Shown: positions 14,517-22,002 of the stretch, one piece after another
How positions within the stretch are numbered: the stretch's first letter is position 1
How the letters are laid out: every line of letters starts with the position of its first letter
Assembly: GCA_027021085.1 (NCBI GenBank)
Contig: JALUVB010000107.1
Location: 1-26,302 of the forward strand
DNA length: 26,302 nt
Reading direction: 5' to 3'
Source: a bacterium
GTDB lineage: Bacteria; CAIJMQ01; JAADFP01
The notes under the pieces: model-generated
Databases searched by the model: none
The model's input: the letters and a program-made list of their open reading frames with translations, nothing else
Told to the model about the DNA's origin: nothing
Position numbers and translations under genes: made by a program

Positions 14517-16038
14517 AAGGAAAGAAAAAGTTTTTATTTTTGTTCTTGTCTCATTGGTTGTTGTCACTGCCCTTACTTTCCTGGATACCACCCCTTTTGG
14601 TTTCCTGCAGGTAAAGTATACAGTAGCGGGTTTTTTTATTATCCTGGCTATTTTTTGTTATCCCTATAAAGAAGTTCGCATCCCGGGAAAATCTTTTCTC
14701 CTTCCCCTGCTGTTATTCCTCCCGGCTGTCTGGATAGGGAATCCTGTGCGGGGAGGCAAGGTTTTTACCTGGTGGGTTTTTCTGGTTATCGCGTTCCTGC
14801 TTTTTTACCAGGTGAAAGAAGAAAACCGAAAGATATTCCGGCGTATTTTTTTCTTTTTTCTCCTTTTCTTTTCCTTCCTGGCTGTGCTTGATTTCTTTTC
14901 TCTTCCTCCTTTCCTGTGGGAAAAATTCGGGGGATTCCCACCCCAGATATGGGTTTCTATTGGGAATTCGAACATGGTGGGGGAATTTATTATCCTGTTA
15001 TTGCCCTTTGCGATTATTTACTACCGGGACAAAAGGCGGGAGCAGGGCTTTTGGGCGGGATTTTCCCGTGGCTCTTCATTGTTTTTGCCTGCTGCTGCGC
15101 TTATTCTCACTTTTTCCAAGGGATGCATACTGGGATTTTCGGCTTCTCTCCTTTTCTTTTATTCCAGGAAGAAAAAGAAGGTTTTGCTGGTTATCCTGGG
15201 AATAGCAGTTATCTTCCTGCTCGTTTTTGTCAAATTTACTCCCTTTCGGGAACTTCTTACCTTCCAGGGAAGGCGAGAGGTATGGAGGGTCTCCTGGAAT
15301 ATGCTGAAAGAAAAACCAGTATCAGGTTGGGGCTGGGGCAGTTATAAGTACTATCTTCCTTTTTTTAAGGATAAAAATTTCCGTAAAGTGCTTCCCGGGG
15401 TAAATATAGAACAGGCGCACAATGACTATCTCCAGGTGGCTATTGAAGGAGGGGTTATCTCGTTAGTGGCATTTCTTTTCCTGCTTTTCAGGGTAATGCG
15501 GCTCAATGCAGGAGGAATCTGGTTTGTGGGAGGATTAGCTCTAATCCTAGAGGGATTAGTGAGTTTTCCTTTTCACACTCCTCTCTCTTCCCTTCTCTTC
15601 TTCTCCCTGGCAGGCTTAGAAGGAAAAAGAGAAGGATTAAAGATGAAAATTCGCCCTTCTCTTTTAGGGCTGATAATTTTGCCTCTTTTTATCTACTTTC
15701 TTCTCTTCCCTTTCCTTGCCCACCTCCAGTTCAGGACAGGGAACCAGCTCTCCCGGGAAAATAAATTTGCCTCTTCTGTTCCCTATTACTATCGCGCTAT
15801 AGCCCTGGACCCTTCTTCCGAGCTTTCTTATGTAAATCTTGGTTTTGCCTACTTCCGCCTGGGAGATAAGGAAGAAGCCGAAAAACAGTGGGAAAAAGCA
15901 TTGAAAGTCAATCCTGCCAGCCTTCCTGCGCTGTTAAATCTCAGGACTTACTATGAAAGCACACGGGAAAAAGGAAAAGAGAAGGAAATAGATGCTGTTC
16001 TAAGAAAAATCAATCCTGCACTCAGGGGGGAAAGATGA
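14509..16038 (+). CDS. O-antigen ligase/polymerase-like membrane protein with TPR tail
   Basis: 509 residues. About ten or more hydrophobic segments lie between residues 8 and about 400. EQAHNDYLQVAIEGG (near 298-312) is the O-antigen ligase/Wzy-type periplasmic-loop signature with its conserved His. Residues about 420-500 form tetratricopeptide repeats (YYYRAIALDPSSELSYVNLG, GDKEEAEKQWEKALKVNP). Ligases and polymerases of this superfamily join lipid-linked glycan units on the outer side of the inner membrane; a TPR extension occurs in bacterial members, including protein-glycosylating ones. The gene overlaps the second glycosyltransferase by 8 bases, consistent with a surface glycan operon. 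Polymerase, ligase and protein oligosaccharyltransferase roles cannot be separated from sequence alone. Confidence 0.85.
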   Translation: MLERKEKVFIFVLVSLVVVTALTFLDTTPFGFLQVKYTVAGFFIILAIFCYPYKEVRIPGKSFLLPLLLFLPAVWIGNPVRGGKVFTWWVFLVIAFLLFYQVKEENRKIFRRIFFFFLLFFSFLAVLDFFSLPPFLWEKFGGFPPQIWVSIGNSNMVGEFIILLLPFAIIYYRDKRREQGFWAGFSRGSSLFLPAAALILTFSKGCILGFSASLLFFYSRKKKKVLLVILGIAVIFLLVFVKFTPFRELLTFQGRREVWRVSWNMLKEKPVSGWGWGSYKYYLPFFKDKNFRKVLPGVNIEQAHNDYLQVAIEGGVISLVAFLFLLFRVMRLNAGGIWFVGGLALILEGLVSFPFHTPLSSLLFFSLAGLEGKREGLKMKIRPSLLGLIILPLFIYFLLFPFLAHLQFRTGNQLSRENKFASSVPYYYRAIALDPSSELSYVNLGFAYFRLGDKEEAEKQWEKALKVNPASLPALLNLRTYYESTREKGKEKEIDAVLRKINPALRGER

Positions 16039-16094
16039 ACTCGCCCTTCCCCTCACCTGTTTATCTCTATAAAAGCAACGTATATCCTTTACAG

Positions 16095-16166
16095 CTGCCC
16101 GGTGAGGATTTGAACCTCAACTCTTGGCTCCAAAGGCCAGTGTGCTACCTGTTACACCACCGGGCA
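16095..16166 (-). tRNA. tRNA-Gln (anticodon UUG)
   Basis: A 72-nt cloverleaf on the - strand. The acceptor stem TGCCCGG/CCGGGCA is perfect, with U1 and discriminator G, both typical of tRNA-Gln. The D stem is GTGT/GCAC, and the T arm is TGAGG-TTCAAAT-CCTCA. The anticodon loop CTTTGGA gives UUG at 16133-16131. The outermost anticodon-stem pair (27-43) is a C-A mismatch. CCA is not encoded: the genome reads CTG after the discriminator, so the tail must be added enzymatically. It is convergent with the polysaccharide operon and divergent from the acyl-CoA synthetase gene. Confidence 0.95.
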
Positions 16167-16173
16167 CTGCAAT

Positions 16174-16202
16174 ATTTTACCAGATAATATGATATACTTC
16201 AT
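16174..16202 (-). promoter_or_regulatory. Possible promoter of the tRNA-Gln
   Basis: Reading the - strand, TAAAAT at 16179-16174 lies 7 nt before the tRNA 5' end and ATGAAG at 16202-16197 is 17 nt further upstream. The -10 is good and the -35 is weak. A second -10-like TATTAT occurs at 16189-16184. Confidence 0.3.
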
Positions 16203-16268
16203 GGTAAGGAGTGGGCATAAGTAGTTGAAATCCCCAGAACAAGAAGCCAAAATTGCCCCGGTTTAGAA

Positions 16269-17741
16269 ATGAGCTTGACTCTTCCTGATATTTTAGAAGA
16301 AAAAGCTGCTTCTTTCCCTGACAAACCTTTTCTCTATACAGGAAAGGAAGTGCTTACTTTCCGCCAGTTGAGGGATTACTCTCTCTCGTTTGCTTCCTGT
16401 TTCCTTAAAAAAGGCCTTAAAAAAGGCGGCCGGGTAGCCATAATCTCGCGTAATTCTCCCCGCTTCATTTTTGCTTTTTTTGGGACTCTCTACGCGGGTG
16501 GTATTCCCGTGCCCCTGAATTATTTTCTGGAAGAAGAAATGGCAGAAATATTCGCAGAGATTTCTCCTTCTCTCATTCTGCTCTCCGAAGAATTGCTGGC
16601 TACAAAACAGATTATCAGGAATAATTTTGCGGGAGAAATCTTGCCTTTGGAAGAAATCCCCCTGGAGATGGCACCCAGAGAAAAGCTCGGTAAAATTAGT
16701 TTTCCTGAAGAGGCAGTAATTCTCTATACTTCCGGCACCCTGGGATTTCCCCGGGGAGTGGTGCTTACCCATGCAAACTTGCTCTCCGATGTGGAGGCCT
16801 GTCTGGACAGAATCAAGGTATCTGTTGATGACCGTTTTTCTTTACTTCTCCCCCTTTTCCATTCTTTTGCACTCACTGCCTGTTTGCTTACCCCTCTCTA
16901 CCGGGGAGCAGGCGTGGTAATCTCGGGCAACCTGCAGAAATTTGAGCATGCCCTGGAAATCATACTGCGCAATAAAACCAGTATCTTCCTTGCTATACCG
17001 CAAATCTTCGCACTTCTTAACCAGATAAAGCTGCCGGCATTGCCTTTCCGTTTCTGTGTTTCCGGGGGAGAGAAGTTGCCGCCTGAGGTGGAAGAGGAGT
17101 TTGAAAGGAAATTTGGTATTCCGCTTTTGCAGGGGTACGGGCTTACCGAAACTTCCCCCGTGGTTTCCCTTAACCCGGAAGAAAGGAGAAAAAAGAATTC
17201 CGTGGGCTTACCCTTAAAAGGAGTGGAAGTCAGGATATTAAAAGAGGGAAAAGCTGTTTCTGCCGGGGAAGAGGGAGAAATAGTTATCAGGGGACCGATG
17301 GTTATGAAGGGGTATTGGAAAAAGGTAGAAGAGACCAGGAAAGTTATAAAGGGCAGCTATCTTTACACGGGGGATATGGGAGTAATGGATGAGGACGGTT
17401 ATCTTTATATAATGGACAGGAAAAAGGATATGGTAGTGCTTAAGGGACTCAACGTGTATCCCTCGGAGGTAGAGAGATATATCCTCAAGTATCCGGGGGT
17501 AAAAGAATCTGCCGTAGTGGGTATCAATACGGAAAGAGGAGAAGTGTTAACTGCCTTTGTGGTTTGCGAGAAGGAAATTGCAGAAGTAGCGTTACGTTCA
17601 TTTCTTCTGCAGCATCTTGCTCACTACAAAGTACCCCGGAAAATCGAGTTTCTTTCTTCGCTTCCCCGTAACCCTGCCGGGAAGGTAAAGAAACATGTCC
17701 TGAGAGACTTGTATTCCAGTAAGTGGAAATCTTCACAATAG
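16269..17741 (+). CDS. AMP-forming acyl-CoA / acyl-ACP synthetase
   Basis: 490 residues, normal length for the ANL adenylating superfamily. Motifs in order: phosphate loop YTSGTLGFPRGV (about 154-165; the usual TGxPKG reads LGFPRG, so Lys is Arg), GYGLTETSPV, YTGDMGVMDEDGYLYIMDRKKDM (hinge and adenylate-binding region) and NPAGKVKK at the C-terminus with the catalytic Lys. The enzyme activates a carboxylic acid, most likely a fatty acid, with ATP and transfers it to CoA or acyl carrier protein. ATG 16269 is the first usable start after an in-frame TAA at 16218, though no ribosome site is visible. The glutamyl-tRNA synthetase gene follows after 91 nt. Chain-length preference is not readable. 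Confidence 0.92.
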   Translation: MSLTLPDILEEKAASFPDKPFLYTGKEVLTFRQLRDYSLSFASCFLKKGLKKGGRVAIISRNSPRFIFAFFGTLYAGGIPVPLNYFLEEEMAEIFAEISPSLILLSEELLATKQIIRNNFAGEILPLEEIPLEMAPREKLGKISFPEEAVILYTSGTLGFPRGVVLTHANLLSDVEACLDRIKVSVDDRFSLLLPLFHSFALTACLLTPLYRGAGVVISGNLQKFEHALEIILRNKTSIFLAIPQIFALLNQIKLPALPFRFCVSGGEKLPPEVEEEFERKFGIPLLQGYGLTETSPVVSLNPEERRKKNSVGLPLKGVEVRILKEGKAVSAGEEGEIVIRGPMVMKGYWKKVEETRKVIKGSYLYTGDMGVMDEDGYLYIMDRKKDMVVLKGLNVYPSEVERYILKYPGVKESAVVGINTERGEVLTAFVVCEKEIAEVALRSFLLQHLAHYKVPRKIEFLSSLPRNPAGKVKKHVLRDLYSSKWKSSQ

Positions 17742-17832
17742 CCTGAAGAATAAAAATGGTAAAATACGACGGGAAACGGATACTGTTTTCTGTATTCTAC
17801 AGGCAGTAGGGTTGGTAAAATAAGGAGATGAA

Positions 17833-19287
17833 ATGGTAAGAGTTAGATTTGCACCGTCACCTACCGGGTATCTTCACATAGGAGGGGCCCGCACTGCTCT
17901 CTTTAACTGGCTATTTGCCAGGCACGCAGGAGGAAAATTTATTCTTCGTATTGAGGACACAGACCTCACTCGTTCCCGGAAAGAAGTAGTGGATAAGATA
18001 TTAATAGGCCTGCGTTGGCTGGGACTGGAGTGGGATGAAGGCCCGGAAGTAGGGGGAGAATACGGACCTTACTTCCAGAGCCAGAGGGTTTCTATTTACC
18101 AGCAGTATATCAACCAGTTGTTAGAAGAAGGCAAGGCTTACTTTTGTTTCTGCACTCCCCAGGAGTTGGAAGAGAGGAGAAAAGAGATGATGAGAAGGAA
18201 AGAGGTACCCCTGTACGATGGCAGGTGCAGAAACCTTGCTCCGGAGGAACAGGAGGAATTTAAAAGGGAGAAGAAGCGAGCAGTGGTAAGGTTCAGGTGG
18301 GATGGGCCCATCGGAGGATTTGAAGATAAAATCCGTGGTTACATAGATTTTTCGGAGCATCAATTCGATGATTTCATAATTCAGAAGGCAGATGGAACTC
18401 CTACCTATAATTTTGCCTGTATCATAGATGACCATCTCATGGGAATTACTCATATAATAAGAGGGGAGGACCATATCACCAATACTCCCCGCCAGCTTGC
18501 GCTTTATCGTGCTTTCGGGTGGCCTGTGCCTCAGTTTGCTCATCTCCCGCTTATCCTGGGCCCGGACCGGAGCCGCCTTTCCAAGCGACATGGTGCTACT
18601 GACCTCCTGGAATACAAAGAGATGGGCTATCTTCCCGAGGCATTGCTAAATTATCTGGCGCTTTTAGGCTGGTATCCCGGCTCGGAAGAAGAGATATTTA
18701 CCCGGGATGAAATCATTGCAAAATTTTCCCTGGAGAATATTTCCAAGAGAAACGCTATATTTAACCTGGACAAATTGGACTGGATGAATAGCCAGTACAT
18801 TCAGAGAATGCCTGTGGAGAAGTTCATGGAGGTGGGCTGGGAGTTTCTGGAAAAAGGAGGAGTAAAAAGAGAGGTAAGGGATAAGGAGTGGTGGGAAAGA
18901 TTTTTTCCCCTTTATAAGGTAAGAATAAAAACTTTCCAGCAGCTGGTTAAGGATTCTGCTTTTTTCTTTAATGAAGAATATCCTTTTGAGGAAAAAGCGG
19001 TTAGAAAGATATTGCGGAAAGAGTATGTCCCTAATCTTCTCTCTGAGCTTAAGGAAGAAATAAAAAACATAGAGCCTTTTAGCGTGGAAAACATTGAGAA
19101 AGTTTTACGGGATTCCTGCGAAAAACGCGGCATGAGCGGGAGGAAGTTTATTCATCCCTTGCGGGTTGCCCTTTCCGGCAAGATGGTAAGTCCTCCTATT
19201 TTTGACGTAATTTTTTTGTTAGGTAAAGAGGTCTGTGTGCGCAGGATTAACAGGGCGATTATGTTGCTTCTGGAGAAGGGCGAGTAG
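17833..19287 (+). CDS. gltX: Glutamyl-tRNA synthetase
   Basis: 484 residues, normal length. RFAPSPTGYLHIGGARTALF at 5-24 contains the class I HIGH box (HIGG), and SRLSKRHG at 247-254 is the KMSKS equivalent. CFC with YDGRC further on matches the zinc-binding insertion of bacterial GluRS. RIEDTDLTRS and GEDHITNTPRQ are also conserved. AAGGAG at 17822-17827 precedes ATG. The enzyme charges tRNA-Glu with glutamate in the cytoplasm; in bacteria without GlnRS the same enzyme also mischarges tRNA-Gln, which a GatCAB amidotransferase then corrects. A tRNA-Gln gene lies 1.7 kb upstream on the other strand, but whether this enzyme is non-discriminating cannot be settled here. The stop codon lies inside the first heptamer of the repeat array that follows. 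Confidence 0.97.
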   Translation: MVRVRFAPSPTGYLHIGGARTALFNWLFARHAGGKFILRIEDTDLTRSRKEVVDKILIGLRWLGLEWDEGPEVGGEYGPYFQSQRVSIYQQYINQLLEEGKAYFCFCTPQELEERRKEMMRRKEVPLYDGRCRNLAPEEQEEFKREKKRAVVRFRWDGPIGGFEDKIRGYIDFSEHQFDDFIIQKADGTPTYNFACIIDDHLMGITHIIRGEDHITNTPRQLALYRAFGWPVPQFAHLPLILGPDRSRLSKRHGATDLLEYKEMGYLPEALLNYLALLGWYPGSEEEIFTRDEIIAKFSLENISKRNAIFNLDKLDWMNSQYIQRMPVEKFMEVGWEFLEKGGVKREVRDKEWWERFFPLYKVRIKTFQQLVKDSAFFFNEEYPFEEKAVRKILRKEYVPNLLSELKEEIKNIEPFSVENIEKVLRDSCEKRGMSGRKFIHPLRVALSGKMVSPPIFDVIFLLGKEVCVRRINRAIMLLLEKGE

Positions 19288-19417
19288 TAAGTAGTAGTGA
19301 GTAGTTAGGGAGAGATTTTAGACCTTAGACCATAGACTTTAGACTATAGACTGGGGAGGATAGTGACCAGTGAACAGTAAGCAGTGAATAGTGAACAGTA
19401 GCGAGTAGTGAGTAGCG
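19283..19417 (+). repeat. Heptamer repeat array C1 (three unit families)
   Basis: AGTAGTA 19283 and 19290, then AGTAGTT 19300 after a 3-nt slip. Five exact-register units run 19318-19352: TTAGACC, TTAGACC, ATAGACT, TTAGACT, ATAGACT. Eight exact-register units run 19362-19417: AGTGACC, AGTGAAC, AGTAAGC, AGTGAAT, AGTGAAC, AGTAGCG, AGTAGTG, AGTAGCG. The first unit overlaps the gltX stop (19285-19287). Confidence 0.88.
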
Positions 19418-19428
19418 AGGGGAAATAG

Positions 19429-19508
19429 ATTCCTGCTTGCGCAGGAATGACAAAAGATAAGCAGAAAGGGAAAACAGCCCACATGTCATACCTGCGAAAG
19501 CAGGCATC
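19429..19508. repeat. REP-like inverted doublet
   Basis: ATTCCTGC 19429-19436, loop TTGC, GCAGGAAT 19441-19448, then GACA. About 35 nt later its inverted partner appears: TGTCAT 19484-19489, a, CCTGC 19491-19495, GAAA loop, GCAGG 19500-19504, CATCC. The second copy reads as an imperfect reverse complement of the first, so the pair resembles a REP doublet. Confidence 0.75.
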
Positions 19509-19514
19509 CAGAAT

Positions 19515-19549
19515 TTAGACTATAGACCTTAGACTTTAGACTGTAGCCC
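19515..19549 (+). repeat. Heptamer repeat array C2 (WTAGACY units)
   Basis: Five units in register: TTAGACT 19515, ATAGACC 19522, TTAGACT 19529, TTAGACT 19536 and GTAGCCC 19543. They follow the second REP-like hairpin directly after CCAGAA, the same order (inverted) as in 23650-23700. Confidence 0.82.
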
Positions 19550-19568
19550 TGGAGCTTTGCTAAACCAG

Positions 19569-19597
19569 TTGACTTTTGCCCTGTTGCGGGGTATATT
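19569..19597 (+). promoter_or_regulatory. Sigma70-type promoter of the isomerase-ispE-spoVG operon
   Basis: TTGACT at 19569-19574, a 17-nt spacer and TATATT at 19592-19597. This predicts a start near 19604 and a 5' leader of about 110 nt. The leader holds an 11-nt palindrome TAGTAATACTA (19689-19699) between two Shine-Dalgarno-like sites (AAGGAG 19683-19688, AAGGAGG 19704-19710). Confidence 0.7.
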
Positions 19598-19715
19598 CCA
19601 GGAAAGTATATAAGGCTTGTGTGACATGCAGGATGGCATTGAAAGGTAAAATGGTTAAGTTTAAAATATTCACCTTACAATTAAGGAGTAGTAATACTAA
19701 TATAAGGAGGCTTGT

Positions 19716-20546
19716 ATGATTCTCTCGGGTTTTGGTGATGAGATATCAGATGATTTAAACGAACAATTGGAGGTAATGGCAGGTGAAGGAATAAAGTACC
19801 TGGAATTGAGGGGAGTATGGGGTAAGAATGTTATTCAGCTTACTGATGAAGAAGCTAAAAAGGTAAAACATATACTTATGGAGCACAATTTTAAGATTTC
19901 CGCTATAGGTTCTCCTATAGGTAAAGTAGGAATAAAAGATGACTTCACAGAACATTTGAGAAGTTTCAAGAGAGCGCTGGAACTTGCCAGGATTTTCGAG
20001 ACGCATTACATCCGCATATTCTCTTACTACATTCCGGAAGGAGATAAACCCGAGAAGTATCGTGATGAAGTAATGAGAAGAATGGAGAAAAAGACGCAGT
20101 GGGCGGAAAGAGAAGATCTTATTCTGGTGCATGAAAACGAAAGAGGAATATACGGGGATATACCGGAAAGGTGCAAAGATATCCTTTCTACCATAGATTC
20201 TCCCTACCTTAGGGCAAATTTTGACCCGGCAAATTTTGTGTTTGAAGAAGTGAAGCCCTACCAGGAAGCTTTCCCTATGCTGGAAGAATTTACTGCTTAT
20301 GTTCACATAAAAGATGCTCGCCATACCCGGGATAAAGTTATATGTGTACCGGCCGGAGAGGGGGAAGCTGAGGTCAAGCAGGTGTTGAAAGCCTTGCGTG
20401 ATAACGGATATCACGGCTTCCTGTCCCTGGAGCCTCATCTGGCGGAAGCAGGTCAGTACAAGGGGTTCTCCGGCCCGGATAAGTTCCGGAAAGCGAGCAG
20501 AGCTTTAAAGAAAATTCTGGATGAACTTAATATAGATTACTCTTGA
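19716..20546 (+). CDS. Sugar phosphate isomerase/epimerase-like TIM-barrel protein
   Basis: 276 residues. The xylose isomerase-like/AP endonuclease 2 fold is indicated by the N-terminal GFGDEI and YLELRGV strands and by a full set of candidate metal ligands: Glu140 (VHENE), Asp170 (NFDPANF), His197 (VHIKDAR) and Glu239 (SLEPHL). Members isomerise or epimerise sugars, inositol derivatives or hydroxypyruvate; the exact substrate is not evident. AAGGAGG at 19704-19710, 5 nt before ATG, fixes the start. The stop overlaps the TTG start of ispE (TTGA), so the two genes are translationally coupled although their known functions do not connect. No signal peptide, so cytoplasmic. Confidence 0.9.
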   Translation: MILSGFGDEISDDLNEQLEVMAGEGIKYLELRGVWGKNVIQLTDEEAKKVKHILMEHNFKISAIGSPIGKVGIKDDFTEHLRSFKRALELARIFETHYIRIFSYYIPEGDKPEKYRDEVMRRMEKKTQWAEREDLILVHENERGIYGDIPERCKDILSTIDSPYLRANFDPANFVFEEVKPYQEAFPMLEEFTAYVHIKDARHTRDKVICVPAGEGEAEVKQVLKALRDNGYHGFLSLEPHLAEAGQYKGFSGPDKFRKASRALKKILDELNIDYS

Positions 20547-21412
20547 AGAAGATAACTTACGAATCGTTTGCCAAGGTAAACCTCTTTCTGGAACTTTTAG
20601 GAAAGAGGAATGATGGGTTCTGGGAGATAGAGACTATTTTTCAAGCTATTTCGCTTTCAGATATCCTTACTTTTGAAATCGTTGAGAAAGATACGATTTC
20701 TTTCTCCTGCAACTGGAAAGAACTGGAAAACGAAGAAAACCTGGTGATAAAGGCAGCCCGCATGTTGCAAAGGACAGGGAAAATAAGGAAAGGTGTAAAA
20801 ATTTCCCTGCAAAAGCGTATCCCCTTAGGAGCGGGGTTAGGCGGGGGGAGCAGCAACGCTGCCCTTGCTCTTAAAGTGCTGAGTTGCCTATGGGAGATTG
20901 ACGTCGGGAGTCAGGAATTACACGAGATGGCTGCTTCCCTGGGGTCTGATGTCTCCTTCTTTTTAACCGGAGGGACCTGCCTGGGGAAAGGAAGGGGAGA
21001 AGTGATAACCTCTTTGCCATCTTTACCCGCCTGGGAAATTTTTTTGATTTTCCCTCCGTTTTTAGTATATACTAAGGATGTATATGCTGATGCACGTTTG
21101 CCGAAAACCTATCTTTCTTCTGAACCTATGCAGAATGCTGTAAAAAAACAGGATAAGGAAGGAGTATTGTCAAATCTTTTTAACAGGTTGGAAGATGTGG
21201 TATTCAGAAGTTACCCTGAACTAAAAGCATGGCGGGAAGAATTGCGGTGGCTGGGACTTAAAAATACCCTGGTAAGCGGGTCAGGCCCCACGCTCTTTGG
21301 TTTCCTCTCCGGTGCAGAAGATGTTAGAAGGGTGCGGGAGTGGGCTAAAAAGAAAAAGCTGCGCTGTGAGTGCTTTCAGTTTCAACCGACAAAAATTCTT
21401 CATGTTCAATGA
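20543..21412 (+). CDS. ispE: 4-diphosphocytidyl-2-C-methyl-D-erythritol kinase
   Basis: 289 residues. It phosphorylates CDP-methylerythritol with ATP in the MEP isoprenoid pathway. GHMP-kinase features are clear: SFAKVNLFLELLGKRNDGF near the N-terminus, the ATP loop PLGAGLGGGSSNAA at 94-107, the ASLGSDVSFFLTGG block, and VSGSGPTLFGF near the C-terminus. The start is TTG 20543, overlapping the previous stop by 4 nt; the encoded MKKITYESFAK N-terminus has the family's expected length. There is no strong Shine-Dalgarno site, which fits translation by reinitiation. spoVG follows after 16 nt; the ispE to spoVG neighbourhood is also known in Bacillus-type genomes. Confidence 0.96.
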   Translation: MKKITYESFAKVNLFLELLGKRNDGFWEIETIFQAISLSDILTFEIVEKDTISFSCNWKELENEENLVIKAARMLQRTGKIRKGVKISLQKRIPLGAGLGGGSSNAALALKVLSCLWEIDVGSQELHEMAASLGSDVSFFLTGGTCLGKGRGEVITSLPSLPAWEIFLIFPPFLVYTKDVYADARLPKTYLSSEPMQNAVKKQDKEGVLSNLFNRLEDVVFRSYPELKAWREELRWLGLKNTLVSGSGPTLFGFLSGAEDVRRVREWAKKKKLRCECFQFQPTKILHVQ

Positions 21413-21428
21413 ATAACAGGAGGTTCGT

Positions 21429-21902
21429 ATGGAGATTACTGATGTTAGAGTACGTCTGGCTTCTCGTAAAAGGGACAAGGTAAAGGCATTTGCTTCGGTT
21501 ACCTTTGACAGCTGTTTTGTAGTGAGAAACATCCGGCTGATAGAGGGAAACAACGGCCTGTTTTTAGCTATGCCTTCCGAAGAAGCCAGGAAATCATGTC
21601 CTCAATGTACTTCCCGTATTCCCTGGAGCAGTCGGTTCTGCCCTCGTTGCGGGGCTCATCTGGGAGATAACGCGGTAGTTGCTTCTGCTAAACAGGGGTC
21701 CCGCGATTTGGCCCATCCCATAAACCAGGAAACACGGGAATACATTACCTCGAGGGTAATTGAGGCTTATAACGAAATACTTGCCGAGTCTCCTCCTTCT
21801 CTCTCAGAAGAAACAGAAGAGGTCGAAGAAAAAGAGGAAAAAGAAGAAGTGACAGGGGAAGAAACGGAAAGCCGGATAGAGGAAGAAGTAAGCGAAAGCT
21901 GA
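21429..21902 (+). CDS. spoVG: SpoVG family protein with inserted zinc ribbon and acidic tail
   Basis: 157 residues. Residues 1-50 (MEITDVRVRL, KAFASVTFDSCFVVRNIRLI, EGNNGLFLAMPS) and 91-115 (SRDLAHPINQETREYI) are canonical SpoVG. Between them, where usual SpoVG has only a few residues, lies an insert of about 39 residues with Cys57-x2-Cys60 and Cys71-x2-Cys74 (CPQC, CPRCGAHL), a single four-Cys zinc ribbon. The C-terminus (about 120-157) is a low-complexity Glu-rich tail. SpoVG is a small nucleic-acid-binding regulator of septation, sporulation and virulence genes in Gram-positives. AGGAGG at 21418-21423, 5 nt before ATG, fixes the start. The ribbon may add a second nucleic-acid or protein contact; that is inference. 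Confidence 0.92.
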   Translation: MEITDVRVRLASRKRDKVKAFASVTFDSCFVVRNIRLIEGNNGLFLAMPSEEARKSCPQCTSRIPWSSRFCPRCGAHLGDNAVVASAKQGSRDLAHPINQETREYITSRVIEAYNEILAESPPSLSEETEEVEEKEEKEEVTGEETESRIEEEVSES

Positions 21903-21940
21903 AAAAGTTTCCCTGCCATTGCCCGGTTTGAGGAGGAGTA

Positions 21941-21973
21941 ATGAGAAATGGAGGGCAGGGTGTGCTGCCATGA
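21941..21973 (+). CDS. Possible 10-codon leader ORF before the radical SAM gene
   Basis: AGGAGG at 21931-21936 is the best ribosome site in this gap, 4 nt before ATG 21941. The frame gives MRNGGQGVLP and stops at TGA 21971-21973. That TGA overlaps ATG 21970, which is in frame with the radical SAM gene but is interrupted by TAG 21982. This may be a leader peptide, a coupling device or a relic. Confidence 0.3.
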   Translation: MRNGGQGVLP

Positions 21974-22002
21974 TGAGGTTATAGGAAATTCAGAAATCTG
22001 AG

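Noticed and set aside
19429-19508. Intrinsic terminators after gltX
   Set aside because: The hairpins are stable but lack a following T-run; they match the inverted repeat element instead.
19283-19549. CRISPR array
   Set aside because: Units are 7 bp, variable and contiguous, without 25-40 nt conserved repeats or unique spacers, and no cas genes are present.
19755-20438. A 227-codon - strand frame
   Set aside because: Lies wholly opposite the isomerase-like gene, whose metal ligands are intact; the - frame has no motif or ribosome site.
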